NCBI GenBank assembly: GCA_947303805.1
Contig: CAMYZE010000006.1
Coordinates: 75,216-110,381 of the forward strand
Direction of reading: 5' to 3'
DNA: 35,166 nt
Source of the DNA: an uncultured Clostridia bacterium
GTDB lineage: Bacteria > Bacillota > Clostridia > Lachnospirales > Lachnospiraceae
The position numbers and the translations under genes are program-made. Under the pieces are notes generated by a model, which saw only the letters and a program-made list of their open reading frames with translations, was not told the DNA's origin and did no database searches. Below are positions 34,444-35,166 of the stretch, piece by piece; within the stretch, counting starts at the first letter, position 1; each line of letters starts with the position of its first letter.

Positions 34444-34469
34444 AAAAGAGTCTCAAGAGACTCTTTTTT
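34442..34469. terminator. Bidirectional terminator between the ABC genes and the phosphoribosyltransferase gene
   Basis: GAGTCT (34448-34453) pairs with AGACTC (34458-34463) around a 4-nt loop, flanked by six A on the left and six T on the right. It works on both strands, ending the ABC operon and the convergent gene that stops at 34474. Confidence 0.88.
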
Positions 34470-34473
34470 ATTG

Positions 34474-35025
34474 TTAGTTTTCTTCAAATATCGGTAAAGT
34501 ATCTACATAGAGCAGATCTTGTTGTACGTCGTCGCTTTCTTTAAATACACAGCAGTATTTAAGAACATTTATATTATACTTTTCTAGAACTTCTTTGATG
34601 GCTAGTATAGTTGAACCGGTGGAAATCACATCGTCAACAAACAAAGCTTTTTTCCCATTATATTTATCTAAATATTTTTTGTCAATAAATAATTGACTAG
34701 TGCCTGATGTGAATGTCTTAACGTGTGCAATTACTGGTTCTTCAAAATTGATTTTTACTTTTTTTCTAAAAACCAGTAAGTCGGTATTACACAAATCGGC
34801 AACTCTTTGAGCTAGGGCAGCTCCTTTTGCTTCGGCAGATATGATAACATCTACATTTTGTAAATTATTTTCAACAATCTTTTTATATAGGTCTTTTGCA
34901 GCGGCTCTATTCATATTGACATCAGAATATGGGTCAAATACTGCTACATATTTATTTCCACCTATACCAGCTTTTGGAAGAGAAAACTCTTTACCATCTA
35001 ATTTAATCTTATAATATTTGTCCAT
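34474..35025 (-). CDS. Type I phosphoribosyltransferase, adenine-phosphoribosyltransferase-like
   Basis: This 183-residue protein contains the PRPP-binding motif LFVDDVISTGSTI and an upstream segment VDVIISAEAKGAALAQRVAD that corresponds to VxGxExRGxxxA in adenine phosphoribosyltransferases. A KK-rich strand follows (LLVFRKKVKINF). Enzymes of this group join a base to PRPP in purine salvage. Some relatives, such as the PurR-type effector domain, only bind PRPP. It has no DNA-binding N-terminal domain, so a salvage enzyme is more likely. The Shine-Dalgarno AAGGAGGG is strong, and an extended -10 promoter lies just upstream. The exact base used cannot be told. Confidence 0.8.
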   Translation of the reverse strand: MDKYYKIKLDGKEFSLPKAGIGGNKYVAVFDPYSDVNMNRAAAKDLYKKIVENNLQNVDVIISAEAKGAALAQRVADLCNTDLLVFRKKVKINFEEPVIAHVKTFTSGTSQLFIDKKYLDKYNGKKALFVDDVISTGSTILAIKEVLEKYNINVLKYCCVFKESDDVQQDLLYVDTLPIFEEN

Positions 35026-35047
35026 AAGCCCTCCTTATAGCAGCCTA

Positions 35048-35056
35048 ATTATATCA
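35048..35056 (-). promoter_or_regulatory. Extended -10 promoter of the phosphoribosyltransferase gene
   Basis: On the minus strand TGATATAAT is a perfect extended -10. The -35 at the right distance (TTTTAA) is poor, which is common for extended -10 promoters. The start would fall near 35041, leaving a leader of about 16 nt. Confidence 0.5.
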
Positions 35057-35111
35057 TATTTTAGATATTCTTAAAATGATTATTTGTGTTCAATGTTTGT
35101 CAATTTTTTGT

Positions 35112-35157
35112 CCCCCTATGACCCCCTATCATAGGGGGTTTTGACCCCCTATCTTTT
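35112..35157. repeat. CCCCCTAT repeat cluster with competing hairpins
   Basis: Three direct copies of CCCCCTAT (35112-35119, 35122-35129, 35145-35152) surround one inverted copy, ATAGGGGG (35131-35138). The inverted copy can pair with copy 1 (CCCCCTATG/CATAGGGGG, 9-nt loop) or with copy 3 (6-nt loop). The latter is followed by CTTTTT and so resembles a plus-strand terminator. No gene is visible between the phosphoribosyltransferase start and the window edge. Confidence 0.6.
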
Positions 35158-35166
35158 TAAATTTGT

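Overview
The window is AT-rich (roughly 30% GC by eye) and gene-dense. Strong Shine-Dalgarno sites, sigma-A-type promoters, a DUF2953/GerW (YtfI/YtfJ-like) pair, DUF285 (BspA-type) repeats and choline-binding-type cell-wall repeats all point to a Gram-positive anaerobe of the class Clostridia, perhaps a Lachnospirales relative. Nothing in the sequence fixes the genus. I see no rRNA, tRNA, CRISPR array, transposase or phage gene.

Layout. Positions 2-2829 hold the 3' end of rimO, then pgsA, pncC and a DUF2953 membrane protein, followed by gerW/ytfJ with its own promoter. Positions 2839-3826 hold a VapBC-type toxin-antitoxin pair and a small ORF of unknown function, bracketed by two 60-bp direct repeats (57/60 identical). 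Positions 3836-8371 hold one transcription unit: a promoter, an unusually structured leader of about 180 nt with a 102-nt nested hairpin and an apparent antiterminator/terminator pair, and a 1421-residue secreted BspA-like adhesin. rpmB (L28) follows and shares a bidirectional terminator with a minus-strand operon for a TAXI-type TRAP transporter (TAXI binding lipoprotein, DUF1850 lipoprotein, fused permease; 8722-12164). Positions 12344-15760 hold a surface cassette: a membrane-anchored subtilase that looks leaderless, a secreted cell-wall-binding protein, and a single-pass membrane protein. From 15762 to 34443 there is a long plus-strand run of mostly housekeeping genes: queA, rluF-like, ligA, lgt, ychF, ftsK, an MBOAT/AlgJ-like O-acylation pair, murE, priA and a heterodimeric ABC exporter. 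A minus-strand phosphoribosyltransferase gene closes the window, next to a CCCCCTAT repeat/hairpin cluster at the edge.

How the genes fit together. Much of the window concerns the cell envelope: phospholipid synthesis (pgsA), lipoprotein lipidation (lgt, with two lipoprotein substrates in the TRAP operon), peptidoglycan precursor synthesis (murE), probable O-acylation of a surface glycan (MBOAT plus AlgJ-like), and display of large surface proteins with wall-binding repeats. DNA maintenance (ligA, priA, ftsK) and RNA/ribosome functions (rimO, queA, rluF, rpmB, ychF) make up the rest.

The most unusual signals are (1) the structured leader upstream of the adhesin; (2) a small GC-rich repeat family with a 19-bp core of the form GGGCGAG-N5-CGAGCCC, found between genes and also in frame inside queA, where it appears to add about 25 residues; (3) the repeat-bracketed vapBC island; and (4) the promoter-to-ATG geometry of the subtilase gene.
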